Assembly: GCA_030746535.1 (NCBI GenBank)
Contig: JASLML010000003.1
Span: 1-61,147 of the forward strand
DNA: 61,147 nt
From: Fidelibacterota bacterium
GTDB taxonomy: Bacteria > Fidelibacterota > Marinisomatia > Marinisomatales > TCS55
Direction: 5' to 3'
The notes under the pieces are model-generated. The model was not told the origin of the DNA. It made no database searches and saw only the letters and a program-made list of their open reading frames with translations. A program made the position numbers and the translations under genes. The stretch's first letter is position 1. Every line of letters starts with the position of its first letter. Below are positions 7,259 through 15,865 of the stretch, in pieces.

Positions 7259-9432
7259 AGAAAGAACGATTGAACGCATCTCAAAAAGCCGCTGTTGAGG
7301 CAGTGGGCAATCCGGTTCTCATTTTCGCGGGAGCCGGCAGCGGAAAAACACGCGTCCTCACCCACAAGATTTCACATCTGGTAAAAGAGAAAATTGTAAG
7401 CCCGGAAAATATTTTGGCGGTCACATTTACCAATAAAGCAGCCAATGAAATGAAGGAACGGGTGCGCAAACTTATAAAGGGAAAAACATCGGCTATTTCG
7501 ATTGGGACCTTTCACTCAATTTGTGCACGACTGCTGAGAAACGAGATTCAAAAACTTGGATATACCAGAGATTTTGTTATTTATGATATTCAGGACCAAA
7601 ACGCGCTTCTGAAAACGATCTTAGACGGACTTGACATTCCAAAGACGGACATTTCACCATCGGGTGCAGGTCAGAATATTAGCCTTTTTAAGAACCGGAT
7701 GATTCCGATCAAAAAAGCGAAATCACAGGCGCGGACCGTGTTGGACAAGCGTCTGGCGGAAATTTATGAAGCATATGAAAAAGCGCTCAAAAAGAACAAT
7801 GCAGTGGACTTTGACGATTTGCTTCTCCTTCCGCTGAAACTCTTTGAAAAGCATCCGGAAGTCCTCAAGAAATACCGCGAACATTGGAAATACATTCTGG
7901 TGGATGAATATCAGGACACGAACCGCCCGCAGTTTCTGTTTATTAAAAAGCTGGCGGAAAAACACAAGCAAATCTGTGTTGTGGGCGATGACGACCAGTC
8001 CATTTACGGTTGGCGCGGCGCGGATATCCGGAATATCCTTGATTTTGAAAAGGCATTTCCGGGCTGCGAAACCTACACGCTGGAAAAGAATTACCGTTCC
8101 ACAGGCGAAATCCTGAAAGCTGCCACAACCGTGGTTAAAAACAATCTGAAGCGTGCCGAGAAAGAACTGCAGGCGCATAACGGGGAAGGGGAAAAGCTCG
8201 GCCTTATCGAAACCAATGATGAAGGAGAAGAAGCGGATGCAGTTGTTAATGCGCTTGAAAAAGAAATAAAGATCAACAAGCGTCCATTCAGCAATTTCGC
8301 TGTTTTATACAGAACGAATGCCCAGTCCCGTGCGTTGGAAGACAGCTTCCGCCGCAATGGAATTCCTTACAATATCATTGGCGGAGTCCGGTTTTATGAA
8401 AGGAAAGAGATCAAGGATATCATGGCATACCTGAAGCTGATCGTAAACCGAAAGGACACCGTATCTCTGCGCCGTGTGATCAATTTCCCTCCGAGAGGAA
8501 TCGGCAGCAAAACGCTGGATAAATGTGTTGCTTATGCGGCGAAAAAGAAGAGAGACCTTTTTGACGTATTAAACGATCCGGAAGGAATGGAAATCAGAGG
8601 GAAGCAGGCGGATGCACTTAAAGAATTCCACGCAATTGTCACTAAATATGCTGAACTGCTGGAAAAGCTGAGTGCCGGGGAACTGGTGCGTGCCCTTGCG
8701 GAAGATACCGGCGTAGTCCGCCATTATAAGGAAAGCGAAATGCCGGAGGACCGGGACCGGTTTGAAAATATCATGGAATTTTTAAGCGGCGTGGATGAGT
8801 TCATGGCCCGAAATCCTGATGCTATAATTCAGGAATTTCTCGAAGAAGTTTCTCTGCTGACGGATATTGATCAGTGGAATGACGAAGACAATAGGGTAAC
8901 GCTTATGACGGTGCATGCAGCAAAAGGGCTTGAATTTCCGGTCGTTTTCCTGGCGGGACTTGAAGACGGATTGTTTCCCCTTTACCAGGCGCTTGAAGCA
9001 GTGGACCAACTGGAAGAAGAGCGGAGGCTTTTTTACGTCGGATTAACTCGTGCAAAAGATAAAGTGTATCTGCTCTACGCAAAAAACAGAAGGCGGTACG
9101 GCGGAGAAAGTTTTTACGGAATGGTGTCGCGGTTTATCCATGAGATTCCAGAAGACAGCCTGGAAAAGATCAATTTTTCATCCGCTGTCACTCGTAAACT
9201 TGTCACAAAAAAGGGCAAGGTGCGGATGGAGCTCAAGCGAACAGTAACCATCTTTGATGATTTTCGGGTCGGCGATACCGTGGAACATGCTATTTTCGGC
9301 ATCGGAAAAATTATGGCTCTCAGCGGATCCGGAGAGAACCAGCGTGTCGGCGTTGTGTTTAAGGATGGGCTCAAGAAAAAACTCATCGTCCGTTTTGCAA
9401 ATCTCAAAAAGGTTGCATCGCCGGAATCATGA
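7255..9432 (+). CDS. pcrA: UvrD/PcrA-type 3'-5' DNA helicase
   Basis: Superfamily 1A helicase for repair and removal of replication blocks. All main motifs are present: Q-motif and Walker A (LNASQKAAV, AGAGSGKTRVL), motif Ia (FTNKAANEMKERV), motif II (DEYQDTN), motif III (GDDDQSIYGWRGAD), motif IV (LEKNYRS), motif V (TVHAAKGLEFPVVF) and motif VI (EERRLFYVGLTRAKD). A C-terminal Tudor-like segment (VGDTVEHAIFGIGKI) is typical of PcrA/UvrD. Its length of 725 residues is normal. It overlaps mltG upstream and fur downstream by 4 bp each. Confidence 0.96.
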   Translation: MKKERLNASQKAAVEAVGNPVLIFAGAGSGKTRVLTHKISHLVKEKIVSPENILAVTFTNKAANEMKERVRKLIKGKTSAISIGTFHSICARLLRNEIQKLGYTRDFVIYDIQDQNALLKTILDGLDIPKTDISPSGAGQNISLFKNRMIPIKKAKSQARTVLDKRLAEIYEAYEKALKKNNAVDFDDLLLLPLKLFEKHPEVLKKYREHWKYILVDEYQDTNRPQFLFIKKLAEKHKQICVVGDDDQSIYGWRGADIRNILDFEKAFPGCETYTLEKNYRSTGEILKAATTVVKNNLKRAEKELQAHNGEGEKLGLIETNDEGEEADAVVNALEKEIKINKRPFSNFAVLYRTNAQSRALEDSFRRNGIPYNIIGGVRFYERKEIKDIMAYLKLIVNRKDTVSLRRVINFPPRGIGSKTLDKCVAYAAKKKRDLFDVLNDPEGMEIRGKQADALKEFHAIVTKYAELLEKLSAGELVRALAEDTGVVRHYKESEMPEDRDRFENIMEFLSGVDEFMARNPDAIIQEFLEEVSLLTDIDQWNDEDNRVTLMTVHAAKGLEFPVVFLAGLEDGLFPLYQALEAVDQLEEERRLFYVGLTRAKDKVYLLYAKNRRRYGGESFYGMVSRFIHEIPEDSLEKINFSSAVTRKLVTKKGKVRMELKRTVTIFDDFRVGDTVEHAIFGIGKIMALSGSGENQRVGVVFKDGLKKKLIVRFANLKKVASPES

Positions 9433-9854
9433 GCCATGACAGCGAACAGTTAAGGAAGGTCCTGAAAAAGGAAGGACTGCGTTACACGGATCAGCGCCAG
9501 GCTGTTTGGAACGAGCTTTGTTCCAGCGATGATCACAGAGATGCCGAAGCAATATATTTTTCCATTCGTGAATCCGGTGTCAATGTTTCAAGAGCGACAG
9601 TATACAGAACCATTGATGTTCTTGTAAAAAACAATCTGGTCAGAAAACTGGACCTCGGTGACGGCAGGTCACTCTACGAACATAAGATTGATCCCAGCCA
9701 CCACGACCACCTTATTTGTATTCAGTGCGGAAGGATCGAAGAATTTATGGTAGAAGAGATTGAATCTCTTCAGAACCGTGTGGCGGATGAATTCGGATAT
9801 AAGCTGATTCGGCATATTCATCAGCTGTTTGGCCTCTGCGTCAACTGTTCCTAA
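9429..9854 (+). CDS. fur: Fur-family metal-dependent repressor
   Basis: A 141-residue Fur-family regulator. It has an N-terminal winged helix (RYTDQRQAVW, SRATVYRTIDVLVKNNLVRK) and a dimerisation domain with the metal-binding motif HHDHLICIQCGRIEEF and a second cysteine pair, CVNC, at the very end. The metal (iron, zinc or manganese) and targets cannot be told from sequence alone. It starts inside the end of pcrA (ATGA) and its last 4 bases overlap the convergent acetyltransferase gene. Confidence 0.93.
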   Translation: MSHDSEQLRKVLKKEGLRYTDQRQAVWNELCSSDDHRDAEAIYFSIRESGVNVSRATVYRTIDVLVKNNLVRKLDLGDGRSLYEHKIDPSHHDHLICIQCGRIEEFMVEEIESLQNRVADEFGYKLIRHIHQLFGLCVNCS

Positions 9855-10327
9855 ATCCATTTCTTATAGAAAAAACTCCCCGAAGAAGCCTTTCCTTCCG
9901 GCTCATAACCAAGCGACGTATACAGCCTAATTGCGCCGTCATTATTCGGGGCTACATTAAGCGATAAACCCGAGACACCCTCATTGCCGGAATAGGTTTC
10001 TGCATGGTTTATGAGGGAAGTGCCAATACCTTTTTTTCTGTGGGAAGGGTCGACAAATAAATGAAAAAGGTGTCCTTTCATGATCTTGCGTACGATCAAA
10101 ATACTGATATAGCCGATGATCCAGTCTCCATCCTTGGCAACAAAAGTTGTTGTGCCCGGCTTGGCATAGCTTCGTTTTATCCAAGCATCAAAATTGAAAG
10201 GAAATTTCATGTTCGGATCGGTCAGGTTGAGATCCTTTGGATTTTCAAACCACCGGATGAGGCAGGCTTTCAAAATTCGTTTATCTTCCGGGTTATCATA
10301 AGAAATGGATTGAATCGTTAATTGCAT
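9851..10327 (-). CDS. GNAT-family N-acetyltransferase
   Basis: I start it at MQLTIQSISYDN (158 residues). The longer ORF to 10483 runs across the divergent promoter region and into the yhaM coding region. The acetyl-CoA-binding P-loop signature is in LFVDPSHRKKGIGTSLINHA, followed by the late motif NDGAIRLYTSLGYEPEG. The substrate is unknown. The gene is divergent from the YhaM-like gene with a 69-bp gap. Confidence 0.88.
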   Translation of the reverse strand: MQLTIQSISYDNPEDKRILKACLIRWFENPKDLNLTDPNMKFPFNFDAWIKRSYAKPGTTTFVAKDGDWIIGYISILIVRKIMKGHLFHLFVDPSHRKKGIGTSLINHAETYSGNEGVSGLSLNVAPNNDGAIRLYTSLGYEPEGKASSGSFFYKKWI

Positions 10328-10396
10328 AACACCTAAGTTTACAAAGCTAAGTATCCGGAGGCAAAAATTGTATCCGAATCTTTTTCGGGACACAAT

Positions 10397-11365
10397 ATGA
10401 AGAAAATTTCGACTATCACTGAATTCAAAGAAGGACAAACCATTCAGGGGTTTTTCCTTTGCGTGGAAAAACACCTGAGGCATACCCGCGGTGGCGACCT
10501 TTATCTCGATCTCAGTTTACGAGATAAAACGGGGCAAGTTGGCGCCAAAGTGTGGGACAATATCCCGAAATTTCATGAAAAATTCGATCCGGGCGATCCG
10601 GTTGCAGTTGCCGGAGAAGTGGAAGTTTTTCAGGATCGTCACCAGCTGGTGGTAAAAAAGATCAACCGTGCTTCGGTGCAGTCATACGGAAGATACGGCT
10701 ATGATCCGGCTATGATTGTGCCTGCCTCAAAGGCTGATCCTATGGAAATGTGGAAATCCATTACCGGATATATCAAGGGAATCAAATCGTCACATTTGAA
10801 ACAGCTGGCTTCCCAAATCTATAAAGAAAATAAAGACAAAATTTTGGTTCATCCCGGGTCAGCATCTCTTCATCATGCTTACCGGTCAGGTTTGCTGGAG
10901 CATACGCTTTCGATGGCATCTATTGCCAAAACAATCGGCCCGCATTATGACGCAGATCTGGATTTGCTGATGACAGGAGTACTGCTGCATGATATCGGTA
11001 AATTGAAAGAAATTTCGGACGGGATGGAATTTGATTATACCGATTCAGGCCATTTTATCGGACATATCGTCTTAGGGCGGGATATGGTGGCCGCGGCCAT
11101 TAAAAAGCTAAAAGGATTTCCGAAGGATCTCGCGGCAAAAGTAGAACATATGATTTTATCACATCAGGGGAAAAGGGAATGGCAGAGTCCCAGACGCCCC
11201 ATGTTCAAGGAAGCGCTCCTGCTGCATTTGATTGATTATATGGATGCGCAGGTGAATTTGATGGACAGAATCCTTGAAGAAGATTCGGATGAAGGAAGCT
11301 GGACGGACAGGCGGAATTATTTTCGCATGCCGCTTTACCGCGGAACCAAACCTTCTTCGAAATAA
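10397..11365 (+). CDS. yhaM: YhaM-like 3'-5' exoribonuclease (OB fold plus HD domain)
   Basis: The N-terminal about 110 residues form an OB-fold nucleic-acid-binding domain (LDLSLRDKTGQVGAKVWD). The C-terminal HD phosphohydrolase domain carries HHAYRSGLLEHTLSM and the metal-binding pair in LLHDIGKLKEI. The length of 322 residues matches Bacillus YhaM, which degrades RNA and single-stranded DNA 3' to 5'. The next gene follows after 7 bp. Confidence 0.88.
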   Translation: MKKISTITEFKEGQTIQGFFLCVEKHLRHTRGGDLYLDLSLRDKTGQVGAKVWDNIPKFHEKFDPGDPVAVAGEVEVFQDRHQLVVKKINRASVQSYGRYGYDPAMIVPASKADPMEMWKSITGYIKGIKSSHLKQLASQIYKENKDKILVHPGSASLHHAYRSGLLEHTLSMASIAKTIGPHYDADLDLLMTGVLLHDIGKLKEISDGMEFDYTDSGHFIGHIVLGRDMVAAAIKKLKGFPKDLAAKVEHMILSHQGKREWQSPRRPMFKEALLLHLIDYMDAQVNLMDRILEEDSDEGSWTDRRNYFRMPLYRGTKPSSK

Positions 11366-11372
11366 TTACTGT

Positions 11373-11897
11373 ATGCATATGGATCGCCTCGTAAAAGCTG
11401 CGATTTTTGCAGCAACGGCCGCAGGCCTCGGATTTGCACTGGTATTCGTACCGAACGTTGAACTGATTACCATTGTTATCTTTCTTTCCGGACTAACCTT
11501 GGGGCCAATGTGGGGCGGGCTTGTCGGCATCACTTCGGAAGCGGTTTATTCCGGGATGAATCCGCTGGGGTCCGGCTTAGCTTTTCCGCCGCTGTTTACT
11601 GCACAAATCATTTCGATGGGGTTTGTTGGACTAATGGGCGGAATGCTGAAGCCGATTTTGTTCAAAAAGCATTTTACAGCATTCCAAATAATCATGCTCG
11701 GCATTAGCGGATTTTCCCTGACGTTTATTTACGATTCACTCACTACGCTCAGTTACCCGGTTTCCGCTGGTTTTGATTGGCCGCAAACAGTGACCATTTA
11801 TATTTCAGGCATGGGGATGACGGTGCTTCACCAAATTTCAAATACGATTGTATTTATCATTGGAATTCCAAGGGTAACGAAACATCTTGCTGCCTAA
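11373..11897 (+). CDS. ECF transporter S component (substrate-binding membrane subunit)
   Basis: I start it at MHMDRLVKAAIF (174 residues), because the tracked start at 11274 is deep inside yhaM. It has five to six hydrophobic helices and the S-component-like sequence LTLGPMWGGLVGITSEAVYSGMNPLG. Such proteins bind a vitamin and pair with an ECF ATPase/EcfT module, none of which is in the window. The nearby riboswitch-controlled BtuB-like gene suggests cobalamin or a precursor as substrate, which is inference. An alternative ATG is 6 bp downstream. The end overlaps the next gene by 11 bp. Confidence 0.8.
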   Translation: MHMDRLVKAAIFAATAAGLGFALVFVPNVELITIVIFLSGLTLGPMWGGLVGITSEAVYSGMNPLGSGLAFPPLFTAQIISMGFVGLMGGMLKPILFKKHFTAFQIIMLGISGFSLTFIYDSLTTLSYPVSAGFDWPQTVTIYISGMGMTVLHQISNTIVFIIGIPRVTKHLAA

Positions 11898-13506
11898 CAA
11901 TATTCGGTACTTTATTCTCATAACAGGCTTCTGCGGATTTACTTTCGCACAATCGCTCCAGTTCGACTGGTCTGGACAGTTCGGCTTGGAAACACAGGGC
12001 GGAAGAACTTTGTGGAACAGAACGTGGGCTTCTGGACCGGTTATAATGGACGGAACTTTTGCCTATTTCCCAAAAAGGTACGGCAACCTTGTATCAAAAG
12101 ATTTCCGTTTGCAAACCGCTGCCTCATTTCCTGTGCTGCGGGCATTGCCGGATTCTCAAAAAGTAACAAGTTATCTTGATTATACACGGGGAGATTTTTT
12201 GCTGGATGAACTGGAAATTGGTCAACGGTCTGCAGATAGTAATTCCCGCAAATACTTTGGCATGTTTAAGCGGGATTTTGCAGGAAGGGAAGGCCAGTTT
12301 CTTGTACCTTACGCAGAAATCCCAATTCAGCAGTCCTATAAAATGGACTATACATCGAAAAGTACTGGGAATTCTTTGGATGTTTCTGTAATTCGCCTAA
12401 TAACAGACGTCGGTTTGCCGGACGATTCCTCCGCCGAAACAGGAAGATACACGGATGAAATTCTTTCTGGCGGGTTTCTGTTAAAAAATGATTCGGATAA
12501 ATATTGTTGGACGCTGAATGGAAGCCAGTTCAATCAAAAATTAATGACCAATGTATTGGCGTACCCGGATCTTGGTTATCTGCGGCTGAACAGAACATCT
12601 ATTCACGGAAGGCTGACTGTAAAGAATACGGATTTTCCCGTGGACCATTTTGGATTGAATTCACAATTTCAAAGTATCGGTGATTCTTCAATATCCTCGC
12701 TGGGATGGAATACGGTTTATGCCGGATTGGACGGAAAGGGATGGGTTGCAAATGCCGGATTCACGGTTCCGGCCGATTTAAAGGAGTCGCAAATTTATGG
12801 AGAAGTAAACGTCATTTCTGGTTGGAACGGATGGAACATATCCGCGAATGCGCTTTTGGAATCATCTCCGCGTCATTACATGGAAAGGATGGCACGCCCG
12901 GGGAGCCAATTCGAAACGTGGTATTCAGGAGGTTTGTCCGCGGGAAAAACTTGGGCATCGTTTGAATTAACGGGAAAATTTTTTGCCGGCATTCGCGAAG
13001 AGAACGGATTTGAAGAACCTTACATTTCAATGGGTCCTGCATGGAAATGGGAACTATATCGTCGGTGGATCTTCAGCGGCGAAATGGTCTATTCGCCGAA
13101 TCCCATTCCCGAATCAGATGGAATCGGTTTAAGGGCGAATATTGGAATTCAGGGAACCGAATGGCTGTTCAGAGAAAATATGCTGACCACATTTTACCTC
13201 TGGGCGGATGCGGCAGGGATGCGGTCCAAGTCTAACGCTTTCCATCCCGTTTTACATCGGCCGGTATCTATCGGAAGCGAAACTGCTGCGGAAGATTTCG
13301 GAATCCTCAATTTTCGTATTGATGCCGTTATTTCTTCTGTATTGATTCGGTATCAAATTCTAAATATTCTCAATGCATCCTATCCAACCATCAGCGGATG
13401 GTTTTCGGATTTGGACGAGGAATCCACTTTTTTCCATGCGAATCCATTTTTTCCTAAATTGGGGAGAAGAGTCAGTTTTTCAATCACATGGCAGTTCAAT
13501 AACTGA
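11887..13506 (+). CDS. Outer-membrane beta-barrel protein, plug-less, next to B12 uptake genes
   Basis: A 539-residue protein with TTG start and a signal peptide (RYFILITGFCGFTFAQS). The remainder alternates short beta-like stretches rich in Trp, Tyr, Gly and Asn. The last strands (GRRVSFSITWQFNN) and the preceding IRYQILNILNASYPTI recall the end of TonB-dependent receptor barrels, but I see no plug domain or TonB box. It overlaps the ECF S gene by 11 bp and is only 2 bp from the convergent BtuB-like gene. A role as accessory porin in vitamin uptake is a guess from context. Confidence 0.7.
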   Translation: MLPNNIRYFILITGFCGFTFAQSLQFDWSGQFGLETQGGRTLWNRTWASGPVIMDGTFAYFPKRYGNLVSKDFRLQTAASFPVLRALPDSQKVTSYLDYTRGDFLLDELEIGQRSADSNSRKYFGMFKRDFAGREGQFLVPYAEIPIQQSYKMDYTSKSTGNSLDVSVIRLITDVGLPDDSSAETGRYTDEILSGGFLLKNDSDKYCWTLNGSQFNQKLMTNVLAYPDLGYLRLNRTSIHGRLTVKNTDFPVDHFGLNSQFQSIGDSSISSLGWNTVYAGLDGKGWVANAGFTVPADLKESQIYGEVNVISGWNGWNISANALLESSPRHYMERMARPGSQFETWYSGGLSAGKTWASFELTGKFFAGIREENGFEEPYISMGPAWKWELYRRWIFSGEMVYSPNPIPESDGIGLRANIGIQGTEWLFRENMLTTFYLWADAAGMRSKSNAFHPVLHRPVSIGSETAAEDFGILNFRIDAVISSVLIRYQILNILNASYPTISGWFSDLDEESTFFHANPFFPKLGRRVSFSITWQFNN

Positions 13507-13508
13507 AC

Positions 13509-15554
13509 CTAAAATCTAAACGTAAATCCGCCTGTTAAACTGCGTCCCGGTTCCGGATAATCCGGAAAAAATGAAATATCCGAATCAAGAGCATTCTCAA
13601 TGACCATATGGATTTGAGCTGAGGGTATCCATGGAATGGCTGCGTGGAAGCCTAATGTGATGTTAGAAACAGGGTCAATCAACTTATCCACGAAATTATA
13701 ATTTTCATCGTAACCGGTATATGTCCGGGTATCGGTAAAATGATTGATGACATCGAAACTCAGGTTTTTATAGGTGTAGCCTATCTTAAGGACCGCTATT
13801 CTGTCCGGTACATATTCCAGCCTTTTCCCAGTCGATTCATTCTTTGCTTTGATAAAAGAAATATTTCCTGATATTGCAAGTCCGTTTATCCACTTCGGTA
13901 CCGTGAATGATATTGAAGCAGTTTCTCTTGAGCTTTTATCAATGTTTTCCGGCCTCCAGACCCAATCAGATCCTTGAGACCAATTGATCAGGTTTTTGCT
14001 TTTTCTTGATCTAAATCCTATTCCCAGCGAACCGTTTTTCATGAGCGGGATATCAATGGCTGCAGAAGCAAAAGTACTTTCTTCCGGTTTTAGGGAGGCA
14101 TTCCCTTCCGTATAGGATCCGGCCGGCCAATACAAATCATTGAAATTTGGAAGACGAAATCCTGTTCCGGTCTCCGCATTTATTGCAGCGGAAAATGGAA
14201 GAGTTACCTCCAATTGAACATCATACGTATGGCGGACTGCATCAGCATTGTCAATTCGAACCGACGGCTGCAGTTTGATTGAGTTCCACGGAACATAGGA
14301 TATGGACACTGCACCGGAAGCATTGTTTCTTGAACGGTTTCCCAACGATGTACTTTCCACAGATTCCCTTTTTATTTCTGCGGATCCATGGATGTGCAAT
14401 GTAGGGGAAATTTGCTGCTTCCAGCGGATAGCCGCATTTTCAGATAACACTTGGTGTCGGCTTGTATCCGTTCCCGGATTGGAATACCGCTCATCGTTGG
14501 ATCTGTGGTTTACAGCGAATGAAATATGTCCTGACGAAAAAAGTTGGTGTATCGTTGCGTTTGCAAGAATGAATTCATTGTTCCTCCGTGCGGAGGGTGA
14601 TGGGTGCGAAACAGGACCAGCAGATCCTCTGTCAGTTTCCGATATATGAAGAGAACTTGTTATGATGGCTCTGTCTGAATGGGTGATTCGAACATTTACA
14701 CCGCTAAATTTCCGGTCAAAATCATTATTCTCCCGTGATGCCGTTTCGCTCCCGTTCGAATATGAATAATTCCCCGATTCCCTTAATTGGCCGCCGATGA
14801 ATGAAAGCCCAAGGTTTTTACGGTCCAGAAGATTGTAGCGGATGGATTCGGATCGGTATCCTTGTGATCCTGAAGTTATTGACAATTTTGATCGTGTATG
14901 CCAAGGCTTTAGATAAATCGCACCGTCCATGGCCCCGGATCCAAATGAAATGCCCGGAGTTTTTGCAAAATACATCTGCTCATAATACTCTCCCGGAATC
15001 TCCGACAAATCTGATTGGCCGTTCTGTGGGTTAGTGAGGTCTATTCCATCCAAAACAATTTTTGTATGTTCGGGTTTGCCGCCGTCAATGCCTAACAGCA
15101 AAATGCCTGCACGCCCTCCGTATGTTTTTAAAAATGAACCTCCCAGCGACTGGACGGCACTTGTTTTTGCAATACGATCCGTTTCTGAAAGGGTCTGGCT
15201 GTTCCATTCTGTATTTTTAGATGAAAAGTTCCCTTTTACATTTACAGCATCCAGCCTAATCACTTCCCGTTGTAAGCGAATAACCACAGGGACATCATCT
15301 GAAATATCAACCGAAGTTTTCCGAAACCCAATTCTGGAAACGATGAGGCTGTCGCCGCGGTTCAGACCGGAAGGAAACATAAAATATCCGGCTTCATCAG
15401 AAATAATCCACTTATCCGAATGAGCAGTTCTGACTGTTGCATAATCAACGGGCTGGTTTTGATTATCAATCACATAACCGAAAATGCCTTGAACCGCAGA
15501 AAGAAGAACAGTCAGCAATCCTGAAATAAGAATAATTCTTATAAACTTGAGCAA
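13509..15554 (-). CDS. btuB: TonB-dependent receptor, BtuB-like, under cobalamin riboswitch
   Basis: An outer-membrane receptor with signal peptide (KFIRIILISGLLTVLLSAVQG), an N-terminal carboxypeptidase-regulatory-like domain (GYVIDNQNQPVDYATVRT), a plug (KIVLDGIDLTNPQNG) and a long barrel ending GGFTFRF. I use the TTG at 15554 (681 residues). The tracked ATG at 15587 lies upstream of a terminator-like hairpin and has no good ribosome site, whereas AAAGGGG lies about 7 nt before this TTG. The upstream cobalamin riboswitch points to vitamin B12 or another corrinoid as substrate. Confidence 0.85.
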   Translation of the reverse strand: MLKFIRIILISGLLTVLLSAVQGIFGYVIDNQNQPVDYATVRTAHSDKWIISDEAGYFMFPSGLNRGDSLIVSRIGFRKTSVDISDDVPVVIRLQREVIRLDAVNVKGNFSSKNTEWNSQTLSETDRIAKTSAVQSLGGSFLKTYGGRAGILLLGIDGGKPEHTKIVLDGIDLTNPQNGQSDLSEIPGEYYEQMYFAKTPGISFGSGAMDGAIYLKPWHTRSKLSITSGSQGYRSESIRYNLLDRKNLGLSFIGGQLRESGNYSYSNGSETASRENNDFDRKFSGVNVRITHSDRAIITSSLHISETDRGSAGPVSHPSPSARRNNEFILANATIHQLFSSGHISFAVNHRSNDERYSNPGTDTSRHQVLSENAAIRWKQQISPTLHIHGSAEIKRESVESTSLGNRSRNNASGAVSISYVPWNSIKLQPSVRIDNADAVRHTYDVQLEVTLPFSAAINAETGTGFRLPNFNDLYWPAGSYTEGNASLKPEESTFASAAIDIPLMKNGSLGIGFRSRKSKNLINWSQGSDWVWRPENIDKSSRETASISFTVPKWINGLAISGNISFIKAKNESTGKRLEYVPDRIAVLKIGYTYKNLSFDVINHFTDTRTYTGYDENYNFVDKLIDPVSNITLGFHAAIPWIPSAQIHMVIENALDSDISFFPDYPEPGRSLTGGFTFRF

Positions 15555-15581
15555 GAAAAAACCCCTTTCTATAAAGGGGTT
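15555..15581 (-). terminator. Riboswitch expression-platform hairpin (terminator-like and RBS-masking)
   Basis: On the minus strand AACCCCTTT pairs perfectly with AAAGGGGTT (9 bp, loop ATAG), followed by a run of T. The 3' arm also contains the purine-rich AAAGGGG ribosome site of the BtuB-like TTG start, so folding could stop transcription, translation or both. Confidence 0.8.
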
Positions 15582-15636
15582 ATGCATGATGGTAATTCCG
15601 AACGTATCATAACCTTTGTCCCGAAAGTTAGTGGAT

Positions 15637-15733
15637 ACACGGTTTTACTCAGGTTCCTGACTTGTGCATTTTGCACTTACAGTAGCGGGAACTGCGCCAG
15701 ATTTTCACCGGCTTCCCTGATGTGCAACCGTGT
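15637..15733 (-). promoter_or_regulatory. Cobalamin riboswitch
   Basis: The minus strand holds the cobalamin core: GGGAAGCCGGTGAAAATCTG, then CAGTTCCCGCTACTGTAA (B12-box-like), then GTCAGGAACCTG. ACACGGTT and AACCGTGT at the two ends form the closing P1 stem. A GTGCAAAATGCAC hairpin lies between the conserved blocks. It precedes the BtuB-like gene and, by family behaviour, should reduce its expression when cobalamin is present. The core between the P1 arms is only about 97 nt. Confidence 0.92.
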
Positions 15734-15747
15734 CAAATAGTTGATAA

Positions 15748-15776
15748 ATCTTACGAAGGTTCAGATTTTTGCACAA
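15748..15776 (-). promoter_or_regulatory. Candidate sigma-70-like promoter of the btuB riboswitch transcript
   Basis: The minus strand reads TTGTGC, a 17-bp spacer, then TAAGAT, ending about 15 bp before the first base of the riboswitch P1 stem. The spacing and position fit a transcript beginning just ahead of the aptamer. Confidence 0.5.
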
Positions 15777-15865
15777 GGACTTTCCTCGGATTTTCCGACG
15801 AAGAAGGGTTGTGATTCAAAAGATCACTGCAATAAATTTACCTTCTATATTTGATAGGAAATAAA

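Noticed and set aside
9851-10483. Longer 210-residue version of the acetyltransferase
   Set aside because: The extra 52 residues cross the divergent intergenic region and the start of yhaM, and do not resemble the GNAT fold.
14809-14822. Second hix-like half site (CCCAAGGTTTTTAC) in the btuB gene
   Set aside because: Only one half resembles a crossover site, the palindrome is missing, and it sits inside a conserved coding region about 9 kb away.
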